Shown here: positions 1-7,741 of the stretch, one piece after another
Numbering within the stretch: position 1 is the first letter of the stretch
How the letters are laid out: the number at the start of each line of letters is the position of its first letter
Assembly: GCF_004522235.1 (NCBI RefSeq)
Contig: NZ_SDLT01000016.1
Span: 62,001-126,000 of the forward strand
From: Amycolatopsis nivea
GTDB taxonomy: Bacteria > Actinomycetota > Actinomycetes > Mycobacteriales > Pseudonocardiaceae
Direction of reading: 5' to 3'
Length of the DNA stretch: 64,000 nucleotides
Translations under genes and position numbers: made by a program
The notes under the pieces: generated by a model
Seen by the model: the letters and a program-made list of their open reading frames with translations, nothing else
What the model was told of the DNA's origin: nothing
Database searches by the model: none

Positions 1-1
1 G

Positions 2-358
2 CCACCCTGGTCAGTGTCCACTTTGGCCGCTGTAGCGACGGTTGCCTGCTGCCGTCCCGCCGCCCTGGAAGAAGCTGAAAAACTGGCCGCCGCCGCGGAA
101 GCCGACCGCGACTACCTGGAATCCGGCTTGGCCGCCCAGGGAATTCCCGTACTCGGCACCCCGCGCGGCCCGTTCGTGCTGATCCGAGTCCCCGGCGGCG
201 CGGATGTCCGATTGAGACTGCGCGAAGCAGGCTACGCCGTCCGTCGCGGCGACACTTTCCCCGGCCTTGGCCCCGACCACCTTCGCCTCGCGGTCCGAGA
301 CCGCGCGACGACGGACGCTTTCCTTGCTGCGCTGGCTAATGCTTCTGGAGCGCGGTGA
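2..358 (+). CDS. cobC: CobC-like PLP-dependent aminotransferase/decarboxylase, C-terminal part
   Basis: The reading frame is open from the window edge and ends at TGA 356-358, so only the last 118 residues are visible. The first residues (PPWSVSTLAAVA) match the segment that follows the PLP lysine region in histidinol-phosphate aminotransferase-type fold-I enzymes. The C-terminal part (LGTPRGPFVLIRVPGG, then HLRLAVRDR) fits the small domain. CobC-type enzymes decarboxylate threonine phosphate to the aminopropanol linker of cobalamin. The cobalamin genes that follow favour CobC over HisC. The PLP lysine lies outside the window. The 3' end overlaps the convergent lipoprotein gene by 23 bases. 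Confidence 0.6.
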   Translation, partial: PPWSVSTLAAVATVACCRPAALEEAEKLAAAAEADRDYLESGLAAQGIPVLGTPRGPFVLIRVPGGADVRLRLREAGYAVRRGDTFPGLGPDHLRLAVRDRATTDAFLAALANASGAR

Positions 359-1535
359 ATTCGTCAAGCCAAGCGTAATTCGGCGCAACCGTGCCGTCGG
401 GATTCTTCTGCACGGTCGCCCGTGCGAACACGCTGTTGAGCAGCCACGGCGGAGTATCCGGTCCGAAGTCCCCGCCCTTGAGCGCGGCGATGCCCTGATC
501 GATGCCGTACGCGGCGACGGCGAGCTTTCCGGTCGCGCGGAACTTCGTCATCTGGTCGGTGAGGAAGTTCTTGTTGTTCTCGAACCACGGGCTGGTGCGG
601 AGGAAATCGTCCCACCGCGCCTTGGGGAACGGCTGGTGCAGCGCGTTGCGGATAACCTGCCAGACCTTGGTGTCCTGCGGCACGTGGTACTTGCCCGCGT
701 ACTCGGTCGAGATCCGGTCGGCGAGATGCTTCTTCCACAGTTGGACCAGGGAGAACTCAGTGACGAGGAACTTCTTGCCGCCCAGCTTGGGCAGGGTGTA
801 ATCGAGAAACGCCTGAACCTCGTCCGGCGCGCCGACGTGCGGATGAAGGTCGGTGCCTGCGATCTCCGGCGTGTCGCGGACGTACTTCAGCCAGCGTTCC
901 GTGCCCGCGCCAGTCCACTTGGGATCCTCGAGATTGTTGAGCGCGCCCATATAGAGGGCGGTCTTTCCCTTGCGCTGCTTGATCACGTGGGCGGCGACGG
1001 TCTCGTAGAATTCGTTGAGCGCGCCGTTGTTCCAGTCCGCCCGCGGGCATTCGATGAACGGCTCGTTGCCGATCACCAGGATGTCGACCTTGTCCATGAC
1101 CGCGGGAAGCACTTTGTCGACCCGCGCGAGATCGGCCTGCATCTCCGGGGTCCCGGGCCGTGGAATCGGCTTGTGGGAGTCGGGAAAATACGGAAACTTG
1201 AGCGACAGAACAGTGCCGTACTGGCGATCGGCCGCTTGCAGCAAGGTCTTGATCGTCGGGTTTTCGGTGGCGCCGTGCTTGTCCAGGTCGGGCATCGCGG
1301 TGAACCCGCGCACCCACTTCGCGCCGGACCGCTGAAGCTCGTCCCAGCCCATGGTGTCCGGATCGGCGTTGAAATTCGCCCCGAGCGCTCCGTCCGGCTT
1401 GGGCACCGCGGTGTTCGGGGCCGGGGCATCGGGCGTCGAACTGCAGGCAGCCGTGGCGAAAACCGAAAAACCGGCGGACAACTGGAACAGCCGACGCCGG
1501 GTAAAGTGCGCGGATGCGGGCGAGCTGGATGCCAC
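336..1535 (-). CDS. Tat-type lipoprotein, glycoside-hydrolase-like TIM barrel
   Basis: This 399-residue protein starts at GTG 1533-1535 behind a GAGGGG ribosome site. The N-terminus has a twin-arginine-like stretch (TRRRLF, residues 12-17), a hydrophobic segment and a lipobox ending at Cys31, so it should be exported and lipid-anchored. The rest looks like a clan GH-A (beta/alpha)8 barrel. An NEP triplet (Glu158) could be the acid/base and VTEF (Glu260) the nucleophile, at the spacing expected for strands 4 and 7. I cannot name the substrate. It lies downstream of cobS on the same strand, 194 bases away, so a functional link to cobalamin is not implied. A non-catalytic barrel relative is possible. 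Confidence 0.75.
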   Translation of the reverse strand: MASSSPASAHFTRRRLFQLSAGFSVFATAACSSTPDAPAPNTAVPKPDGALGANFNADPDTMGWDELQRSGAKWVRGFTAMPDLDKHGATENPTIKTLLQAADRQYGTVLSLKFPYFPDSHKPIPRPGTPEMQADLARVDKVLPAVMDKVDILVIGNEPFIECPRADWNNGALNEFYETVAAHVIKQRKGKTALYMGALNNLEDPKWTGAGTERWLKYVRDTPEIAGTDLHPHVGAPDEVQAFLDYTLPKLGGKKFLVTEFSLVQLWKKHLADRISTEYAGKYHVPQDTKVWQVIRNALHQPFPKARWDDFLRTSPWFENNKNFLTDQMTKFRATGKLAVAAYGIDQGIAALKGGDFGPDTPPWLLNSVFARATVQKNPDGTVAPNYAWLDEFTALQKH

Positions 1536-1729
1536 GAGGTCCCCTCGGTCATGCGTCGCGGACTCTTCCTTGGTAACACGAGTGGAGCTCGCGTCGCAGC
1601 CTGAGCGTCGATTTCACCGCGCCCGGCGGCGTCTCGGACGGCGATGTGAGCGGCGCGTTTTCGTGGCGGACGTCGGCGAAATCCTTGTGTGGGTCACCTG
1701 TCCGGTTTGGACGACGCCTGGTATGTGAC

Positions 1730-2485
1730 CTAGGCGGTCGCCAGCAACGCCGCCGCCACCGCCACTTCGACGCACCCGCCGAGGACGTCGCCGGTCACTC
1801 CGCCGATGCGCTGGACGCACCGGGCCAGCAGCACCGCCGCGGCCGCGTACCCGAGCGCTACCGCGAGACCCCCTCGCCACCACGGCAAACCCGGCGTCAA
1901 CGCGGCGCACCCCGCCGCGAGTACGAACACCAGTACGGCCGCCAGGACCGGAACCGATCCGGCGACCGTCGCGCCCAAGCCCTCCGGCCGGGCCGAGGGG
2001 ACCCCTCGTGCGCAGCACAGCGAGAGCACGCACCGTCCACAGAGGACGGAAAGGACGGCGGCGGCGATGCCGTGTCCGTGTGCGATCGCGCCGGTCAGCG
2101 CGCCGGTCTGGACGAGCAGGATGAAGAGCAACGTTGCGACACCGGTGGGCCCGGAGTCGCCGCGGCGCATGACGTCGAGGGCTTTCGCGCGGTCGTAGGA
2201 GGCACCGAGTCCGTCGGCGGTGTCGGCCAGCCCGTCGAGGTGCAGTCCGCGGCTGCCCAGGGCTACCGCCCCCAGCGCCAGTGCGGCTACGGCCAGCGCG
2301 GGGAGCCCGATCGCAGTCCCGCCCGCGACAATGAGCCCAGCCACTGCGGCGAGGGGAAGCGCGGCAAGCGGGCCGAGCGCCATCGCCACACCCGCGACCC
2401 GCCGATCGATCACGCGCGGCGCAGGCACCGGGACGGTGGTGAGGGTGCCGACGGCGAGGCGGATCCCGTCGCTGAGCCGGGTCAC
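1730..2485 (-). CDS. cobS: Adenosylcobinamide-GDP ribazoletransferase
   Basis: CobS joins adenosylcobinamide-GDP to alpha-ribazole (or its phosphate), the last assembly step of adenosylcobalamin, at the cytoplasmic membrane. The 251-residue product is rich in Ala/Leu/Val membrane segments. It carries the family signature HLDGLADTADGLG around residue 80, with acidic residues that bind the metal, and the typical MRRGDSGPTG stretch after it. The start is GTG 2483-2485 (VTRLSDG); no strong ribosome site is visible. cobT and cobU lie upstream on the same strand, but a 229-base gap with a long palindrome separates cobS from cobT. Confidence 0.93.
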   Translation of the reverse strand: MTRLSDGIRLAVGTLTTVPVPAPRVIDRRVAGVAMALGPLAALPLAAVAGLIVAGGTAIGLPALAVAALALGAVALGSRGLHLDGLADTADGLGASYDRAKALDVMRRGDSGPTGVATLLFILLVQTGALTGAIAHGHGIAAAVLSVLCGRCVLSLCCARGVPSARPEGLGATVAGSVPVLAAVLVFVLAAGCAALTPGLPWWRGGLAVALGYAAAAVLLARCVQRIGGVTGDVLGGCVEVAVAAALLATA

Positions 2486-2573
2486 GAGGCGCGCCCCAAT
2501 GCGGTTTTCTCGGTAGCGGGGGCAGTGTCGACAGGCGCGCTGAACCCGCTCACCTGCTGCACGACCGAGATGG

Positions 2574-2624
2574 CCGTGAGGGGAACCCTGAGGGAATCAG
2601 ATTCCCTCAGGGTTCCCCTCACGG
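2574..2624. repeat. Perfect 25-bp inverted repeat with a one-base centre
   Basis: Positions 2574-2598 and 2600-2624 are exact reverse complements separated by a single A at 2599. The arm begins CCGTGAGGGGAACCC. It sits in the 229-base gap between the end of cobT and the start of cobS on the same strand. In RNA it would form a very strong hairpin, but with no loop to speak of and no U-tract, so it is not a classical terminator. The perfect symmetry on DNA is equally compatible with a protein-binding site or a dispersed palindromic element. Confidence 0.9.
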
Positions 2625-2714
2625 ACCTCCGCCTCGCTCTCCGGCACCGCACCCCGTCGGGACGCACCCCGGCGAACTGAACACCGGGCAGCGTCCACTC
2701 GCGACGCACCCCGG

Positions 2715-3728
2715 TCACCCGAGGTCCGCCAGCAAACCCATCTCCGCGATCACCGCGCGCGCCGCGCGCAGGGTCGGCACGGCTTGCACCGCCCCGCTGC
2801 CCTCGCCGAGCCGCAAGCCCAGGTCGAGGATCGGCGTCAACCCCAGCGCCTTCAACGCAAACGCTTGCGCGGGCTCCGTCGAACGATGCCCGGCCAGCCA
2901 CCACTGCTCAGCCCCGGACGCGATGTCCCGGGCCACCAAGGCCGCTGTCGCCGAGAAGATTCCGTCCAGCACCACCGGGATTCCCCGGACGGCCGCTTCC
3001 ACCAGGAAACCGGCCGTCGCGGCGAGGCAGGCGCTGCCGAGGGCGGTCAGGCGGTCGAAGGGGTCGGTCACGGGGCGTCGTGACAGGGCAGTGGCGACGA
3101 CAGCGGTCTTGCGTTCCAAGGCCTCCCCGGACACCCCGGTGCCGGTGCCCACCACCTCAGCTGCGGGAAGGCCCAGCGCAGAAGCCACGACCGCGGCGCA
3201 GACGGTCGTGTTGCCGATGCCCATGTCGCCGGGAATGAGAACGTCCGCAGTGGACTCCGAAGCAGCGATGGCACGACCCGCCTCAAACGCGGCAAGTGCC
3301 TCGCCGGGAGCCAACGCGTCCTCGACGTCGATGGCACCCGAACCGCGGCGGATCTTGTGGGCGGTGACTTCGGCGGGAACGTCCGAGGCGTCCCAGTCGA
3401 CCGCGATGTCTGCTACCCGCACGGAAGCACCGACCTGTGCCGCGAGGACCGTTACCCCGCTTCGCCCGGCGAGGAAGACGCGCACCATCGCCGCGGTGAC
3501 CTCGCGGGGGTACGCCGACTGCGCCGACACCCCGTGGTCGCCGGCGAAGACGACCACGCGGACGTCGTCCAGCGGGCGCGGCGGGACCGCCCCGTGCGCG
3601 GCGCTCAGCCAGGCCGCGAGTTCTTCCAGCCGACCGAGCGAGCCGACCGGTTTGACCAGGCCGTCCAGGCGCTCCAAGGCGGCGGCGCGGGCGGCGGCGT
3701 CCGGGACGGGGATGGCGAAACTCGGCAC
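2715..3728 (-). CDS. cobT: Nicotinate-nucleotide--dimethylbenzimidazole phosphoribosyltransferase
   Basis: CobT activates 5,6-dimethylbenzimidazole by phosphoribosyl transfer from nicotinate mononucleotide, making alpha-ribazole phosphate for the lower ligand. The 337-residue product has the family landmarks: LVKPVGSLGRLEELA near the N-terminus, FAGDHGVSAQ, GDMGIGNTT and, at the C-terminus, IAEMGLLADLG with the likely catalytic Glu. The frame is open further upstream, but I chose GTG 3726-3728 (VPSFAIP) because a GAGGAGCC ribosome site lies just before it and family homology begins there. cobU ends 10 bases upstream, so the two are probably co-transcribed. Confidence 0.94.
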   Translation of the reverse strand: MPSFAIPVPDAAARAAALERLDGLVKPVGSLGRLEELAAWLSAAHGAVPPRPLDDVRVVVFAGDHGVSAQSAYPREVTAAMVRVFLAGRSGVTVLAAQVGASVRVADIAVDWDASDVPAEVTAHKIRRGSGAIDVEDALAPGEALAAFEAGRAIAASESTADVLIPGDMGIGNTTVCAAVVASALGLPAAEVVGTGTGVSGEALERKTAVVATALSRRPVTDPFDRLTALGSACLAATAGFLVEAAVRGIPVVLDGIFSATAALVARDIASGAEQWWLAGHRSTEPAQAFALKALGLTPILDLGLRLGEGSGAVQAVPTLRAARAVIAEMGLLADLG

Positions 3729-3738
3729 GGCTGGCTCC

Positions 3739-4344
3739 TCACGGAAGGTCGAGCGCCCGCCCGGCGACGATGAGCGACACCCGGTCGCTGTCGGCGGACA
3801 CCCGGTTGTTGAGTGCGCCCAGCACATCACGGAACAGCCGTCCGGACACCGTTGCGGGCACCACACCGCTGCCGACCTCGTTGCTGACCGCGACGATCGG
3901 CACCCGGGCCTGGCTCCACGCGGCGAGGAAATCCTCGAGCCGGTCGTCCAGTCTGCGCTCCCAGCCCGTTTTGCCCGACCACGCGCCCACCTCGTCGAGG
4001 ACCCGCGAGAGCCAGGTGCCGAGACAGTCGATCAGCAACGGGCTCGTCGCGTTGCGCAGCACGGTCGCCAGGTCGGTGGTCTCGACCGTCGTCCAGTGGC
4101 GCGGGCGGCGGGCCCGGTGCGCCTCGACCCGGGCGGCCCATTCCGGGTCCTCGGCCGACGGGGGCAGCCCGGGAGCGACGTACACGAGGTGGGGGTGGTG
4201 CGCGACGAGCCGCTCCGCGTGCCTCGACTTGCCCGAGCGGACCCCGCCGAGAACGAGCACCTTGCCGTCGTCGCGTCCGTACCGGCGGAGGGCCTGCGCC
4301 AGGGTTTCGAGAGACCCGGCGAGCCGGTGCGTCAGCTTGGTCAT
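3739..4344 (-). CDS. cobU: Adenosylcobinamide kinase / adenosylcobinamide-phosphate guanylyltransferase
   Basis: CobU phosphorylates adenosylcobinamide and then transfers GMP from GTP, giving adenosylcobinamide-GDP for CobS. The 201-residue product has the P-loop variant GGVRSGKSRHAERL at residues 25-38, the HRARRPRHWTTVE stretch containing the guanylylation histidine, DCLGTWLSR, and VSNEVGSGVVP. I took ATG 4342-4344 because the AGGGAG before it is well spaced; an ATG nine bases upstream is the alternative. The gene is divergent from cbiB with only 36 bases between the starts, so the two promoters must be packed or overlapping. Confidence 0.94.
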   Translation of the reverse strand: MTKLTHRLAGSLETLAQALRRYGRDDGKVLVLGGVRSGKSRHAERLVAHHPHLVYVAPGLPPSAEDPEWAARVEAHRARRPRHWTTVETTDLATVLRNATSPLLIDCLGTWLSRVLDEVGAWSGKTGWERRLDDRLEDFLAAWSQARVPIVAVSNEVGSGVVPATVSGRLFRDVLGALNNRVSADSDRVSLIVAGRALDLP

Positions 4345-4380
4345 ACCCGGCATTCTCTCCCTAGCGCTACGGTTCGCCAC

Positions 4381-5376
4381 GTGCCACTCCGACAAGCCGT
4401 CACCGCGGCCGGGCTGATCGCCGGATACGCCGCCGACGCCTGCTTCGGCGACCCGCGCCGGGGACATCCGGTCGCGGCCTTCGGCACCGCCGCTGGCCAG
4501 CTGGAACGCTGGTGGTGGGCCGATTCCAAGCCGCGCGGGGCGGCGTACGCGGCGGTCTGCGCGGGATCGGCCGCCGGGCTCGGCATCCTCGCGGAACGAG
4601 CCGCCCGGAACCGGCCGGGTGTCCGATTTGTCCTGACCGTCGCGGCGACGTGGGCCGTCCTGGGCGGCCGCGGGCTCGCCGCGGAGGGGCGCGAAATGGC
4701 GCGATTACTCGAATCGGGTGAATTGCCCGCCGCCCGGCAGCGGCTCAGCCACCTCTGCGCGCGCGACGCCACCGGTCTCGGCCCGGCCGAACTGACCCGC
4801 GCGGCCACCGAATCGATCGCCGAGAACACCTCCGACGCGGTCGTCGCGCCGCTCCTGTGGGGCGCGGTCGCGGGCGTGCCGGGGCTGCTCGGGTACCGCG
4901 CGGTGAACACCCTCGACGCGATGGTCGGCTACCGCTCGCCGCGGCACCGCAACTTCGGCTGGTTCGCCGCGCGCACCGATGACTGGGCCAATCTGGTGCC
5001 GGCACGCGTCGGCGCAGTGCTGACGGCGGTGACCGCGCCGCTCGCCGGCGGCCACGCCCGGTCGGCCTGGCGGGCTTGGCGACGCGACGGGAACGCGCAT
5101 CCGAGCCCGAACGCGGGACAGGTCGAGGCGGCTTTCGCCGGGGCGCTGGACATCCGGCTCGGCGGGACGAACACGTATCACGGCGAGGTCGAGCGCCGGA
5201 GCACGCTGGGCGACGGACGTCCGCCGGGGGCGAGCGATCTGCGCCGGGCGGTGCGGTTGTCGCGGCTGGTCGGGGCGGCGGCGCTGGCGGTCGCGGCCGG
5301 GATCGCGGTGAGCAGGTCGCGGAGTGCGGGGCGGTTCACCGGACCGGCCGCCGCACGCATTACGGTGGCGGGATGA
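4381..5376 (+). CDS. cbiB: Adenosylcobinamide-phosphate synthase (CbiB/CobD)
   Basis: CbiB attaches the aminopropanol (phosphate) arm to adenosylcobyric acid. It is an integral membrane protein. The 331-residue product shows the family pattern: an AGYAADACFGDPRRGHPV segment near the N-terminus, ESIAENTSDAVVAPLLW at about residue 140, YRAVNTLDAMVGYRSPRHRNFGW, and the late PNAGQVEAAFAGALDIRLGG. The start GTG 4381-4383 places the first conserved residues correctly. Its TGA overlaps the ATG of cobQ as ATGA (5373-5376), which indicates translational coupling. Confidence 0.93.
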   Translation: MPLRQAVTAAGLIAGYAADACFGDPRRGHPVAAFGTAAGQLERWWWADSKPRGAAYAAVCAGSAAGLGILAERAARNRPGVRFVLTVAATWAVLGGRGLAAEGREMARLLESGELPAARQRLSHLCARDATGLGPAELTRAATESIAENTSDAVVAPLLWGAVAGVPGLLGYRAVNTLDAMVGYRSPRHRNFGWFAARTDDWANLVPARVGAVLTAVTAPLAGGHARSAWRAWRRDGNAHPSPNAGQVEAAFAGALDIRLGGTNTYHGEVERRSTLGDGRPPGASDLRRAVRLSRLVGAAALAVAAGIAVSRSRSAGRFTGPAAARITVAG

Positions 5377-6851
5377 GCGGGCTGCTGATCGCCGGGACCA
5401 CCTCCGACGCCGGGAAAAGCCTGGTCACCGCCGGAATCTGCCGCTGGTTCGCGCGGCGCGGCGTGCGGGTCGCACCGTTCAAGGCGCAGAACATGTCGAA
5501 CAACTCGATGGTCTGCGCGGACGGCGCGGAGATCGGCCGCGCGCAGTGGCTGCAGGCGCGGGCCGCGCGGGTGGAGCCGGAAGCGGCGATGAACCCGGTG
5601 CTGCTCAAGCCGGGCAGCGACCGGCGCAGTCACGTCATCGCGCTCGGCAAGCCGTACGGCACCCTCGAAGCCGGGGAGTACGCCACTGGCCGGGCCGGGC
5701 TCGCGGAGATCGCCTTCGGGGCGTTTTCCGAGCTGCAGCAACGGTTTGACCTCGTCGTCTGCGAGGGCGCGGGCAGTCCGGCGGAGATCAACCTGCGTTC
5801 CGGCGACTACGTCAACATGGGCCTGGCCCGGCGGTTTTCGCTGCCGGTGCTGGTGGTCGGCGACATCGACCGCGGCGGGGTGCTGGCGGCGATGTACGGC
5901 ACGCTCGCGTTGCTGTCGGCCGAGGACCAGGCGCTGGTCGCGGGCTGGCTGGTGAACAAATTCCGCGGTGACGTCGGACTGCTGCAGCCTGGTCTGAACA
6001 GCCTGGAGAAGGTCACCGGGCGGCCGGTGCTCGGCGTGCTGCCGTGGCTGGACCGGGTGTGGATCGACTCGGAGGACGCTCTCGCCGCGGCCGGATGGCG
6101 GCACGAAGCCGCGCAACGCGGATTGCGCGTCGCGGTGGTGCGGTTCCCGCGGGCGTCCAACGCGACCGACGTGGACGCGCTCGCGGCGGAGCCCGGCGTG
6201 ATGGTGAGCCTGACCGCCGATCCGGACACCGTCGCCGCGGCGGACTTGGTCGTGCTGCCGGGGTCGAGGGCCACTGTGGACGATCTGAAGTGGTTGCGCA
6301 GCAGGGGTTTGGCGGACGCGGTGACGGCACGGGCCGCGGCGGGGCGTCCAGTGCTGGGGATCTGCGGCGGGTACCAGATGCTCGCGGAGTCCATTGAGGA
6401 CGACGTCGAATCCGGCGCTGGTCTGGTGGACGGGCTCGGGCTCTTGCCGACGCGAGTGACGTTCGCGGGGGAGAAGGTGCTCGGCCGTCCGGTCGGCGAA
6501 TGGCGCGGGCATCGCGTGGACGCTTACGAAATCCACCACGGCAGCGCCGGCCCGGCGGACGCGGAGTCGTTTTTGGACGGTTACCGCGTCGGTTCGGTCT
6601 GGGGCACGACGTGGCACGGTGCCTTGGAGAACGACGGGTTCCGGCGCGCTTGGCTTGCCGAAGCCGCGGCGCAGGCGGGCATCGAATGGCGGGCGGCCGA
6701 GGGCGCGCCGGGGTTCGCGGACCTGCGCGAGGACATGCTGGACCGGCTGGCCGACGCGATCCAGTCCGAAGTGGACACCGGAATGCTGATGGCGCTGGCG
6801 GAGGCGGGCGCGCCGGGCGGGTTGCCGTTCGTGCCGCCGGGAGCTCCCTGA
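5373..6851 (+). CDS. cobQ: Cobyric acid synthase
   Basis: CobQ amidates four side chains of adenosylcobyrinate a,c-diamide using glutamine and ATP. The 492-residue protein has an N-terminal P-loop-like GTTSDAGKSLVTAGI (residues 7-21), the conserved FKAQNMSNNSMV, and VLVVGDIDRGGV. The C-terminal type-I-like glutaminase half contains GICGGYQM, with the nucleophilic Cys near residue 330, and a YEIHHG motif. It overlaps cbiB by four bases. With cobU and cobT it covers corrinoid amidation and nucleotide-loop assembly; the ring-building genes are not in this window. Confidence 0.96.
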   Translation: MSGLLIAGTTSDAGKSLVTAGICRWFARRGVRVAPFKAQNMSNNSMVCADGAEIGRAQWLQARAARVEPEAAMNPVLLKPGSDRRSHVIALGKPYGTLEAGEYATGRAGLAEIAFGAFSELQQRFDLVVCEGAGSPAEINLRSGDYVNMGLARRFSLPVLVVGDIDRGGVLAAMYGTLALLSAEDQALVAGWLVNKFRGDVGLLQPGLNSLEKVTGRPVLGVLPWLDRVWIDSEDALAAAGWRHEAAQRGLRVAVVRFPRASNATDVDALAAEPGVMVSLTADPDTVAAADLVVLPGSRATVDDLKWLRSRGLADAVTARAAAGRPVLGICGGYQMLAESIEDDVESGAGLVDGLGLLPTRVTFAGEKVLGRPVGEWRGHRVDAYEIHHGSAGPADAESFLDGYRVGSVWGTTWHGALENDGFRRAWLAEAAAQAGIEWRAAEGAPGFADLREDMLDRLADAIQSEVDTGMLMALAEAGAPGGLPFVPPGAP

Positions 6852-6860
6852 CCGGACGGT

Positions 6861-7079
6861 TCAGGCGAGTCCGGCGTCGCGCACCAGGATCGCGACCTGC
6901 GTGCGGTTCGCGGCTTCGGTCTTGGCCATGATCCGTCCCAAGTGGACTTTCACGGTCGCCTCGCTGAGCCCGAGCGCGCGGGCGATTTCGGCGTTGCTCG
7001 AACCCTGCCCGACGGCGACCGCGACCTCGCGTTCGCGGGGCGGGCTTCGGCGTGGCGGCGGAGTCCGTGAGCAGTCGCC
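6861..7079 (-). pseudogene. Decayed duplicate of the LuxR-type regulator 3' end
   Basis: About 180 bases from 6861 are roughly 94% identical to the end of the response regulator gene at 7100, including the same terminal codons and stop (offset 239 bases). Of 11 differences I count in the first 181 bases, all but one are synonymous third-position changes; the exception turns His into Arg near the C-terminus. Beyond about 7041 the copy has an internal deletion, then a short further match ending in GCAGTCGCC near 7079. There is no receiver domain and no start. It is the remnant of a second regulator gene. Confidence 0.85.
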
Positions 7080-7099
7080 AGCAGCGCTGACTGGAAGGC

Positions 7100-7741
7100 T
7101 CAGGCGAGTCCGGCGTCGTGCACCAGGATCGCGACCTGGGTGCGGTTCGCGGCTTCGGTCTTGGCCATAATCCGTCCCAAGTGGACCTTCACGGTCGCCT
7201 CACTGAGCCCCAGCGCACGGGCGATCTCGGCGTTGCTCGAACCCTGTCCGACGGCCACCGCGACTTCGCGTTCGCGGGGTGTCAGGGGTTCGAGCCGGGC
7301 GCGGGCGGGTGTCGGCGTGGCGGCGGTGGCGAAGTGCGTCAGCAGTCGCCGGGTGATCGACGGTGACAGCATCGCCTCGCCGCTGCCCACCACGTGCATC
7401 GCCTTGATCAGTTCGCGCGGCGGCGTGTCTTTCAGCAGGAAACCGGTGGCACCGTGGCGAAGCGCCTCGTGCACGTACTCGTCCAGGTCGAACGTCGTCA
7501 GCACGACCACCGCGGGCGCGTCCGGTTCGGCGGTCACCAGGCGGGTCACCTCCAGGCCGTCGACCTCGGGCATCTGCACGTCGGTGAGCACGAGGTCGGG
7601 TCGGTGTTCGCGGACGAGTGCGAGCGCTTCGCGGCCGTCGCCCGCTTCCGCGACCACCTCGATCCCCGGGTCGGACTCCAGGATCATCCGGATGCCGCTG
7701 CGCACGAGCACCTCGTCGTCGATCAGCAGGATTTTCAGCAC
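7100..7741 (-). CDS. NarL/LuxR-family response regulator
   Basis: This 213-residue cytoplasmic transcription factor has an N-terminal receiver domain. It carries LIDDE acidic residues near the start, the phosphoacceptor Asp in LVLTDVQMP, a Thr in VLTTFD and the Lys in FLLKD. The C-terminal LuxR-type helix-turn-helix starts at LTPREREV and ends with VKVHLGRIMAKTEAANR. GTG 7739-7741 follows a GGAGGA site. The first seven bases overlap the end of the histidine kinase gene, its obvious partner. The target genes cannot be told from sequence. A truncated copy of its 3' end lies directly downstream. Confidence 0.92.
   Translation of the reverse strand: MLKILLIDDEVLVRSGIRMILESDPGIEVVAEAGDGREALALVREHRPDLVLTDVQMPEVDGLEVTRLVTAEPDAPAVVVLTTFDLDEYVHEALRHGATGFLLKDTPPRELIKAMHVVGSGEAMLSPSITRRLLTHFATAATPTPARARLEPLTPREREVAVAVGQGSSNAEIARALGLSEATVKVHLGRIMAKTEAANRTQVAILVHDAGLA

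Noticed and set aside
267-1604. Long plus-strand frame opposite the lipoprotein gene
   Set aside because: It is antisense to a gene with clear Tat-lipoprotein and GH-A features; its own product is Arg-rich with no recognisable domain.
2574-2624. Rho-independent terminator after cobT
   Set aside because: The stem has a one-base centre and no U-tract; termination is possible but not supported enough to name it so.
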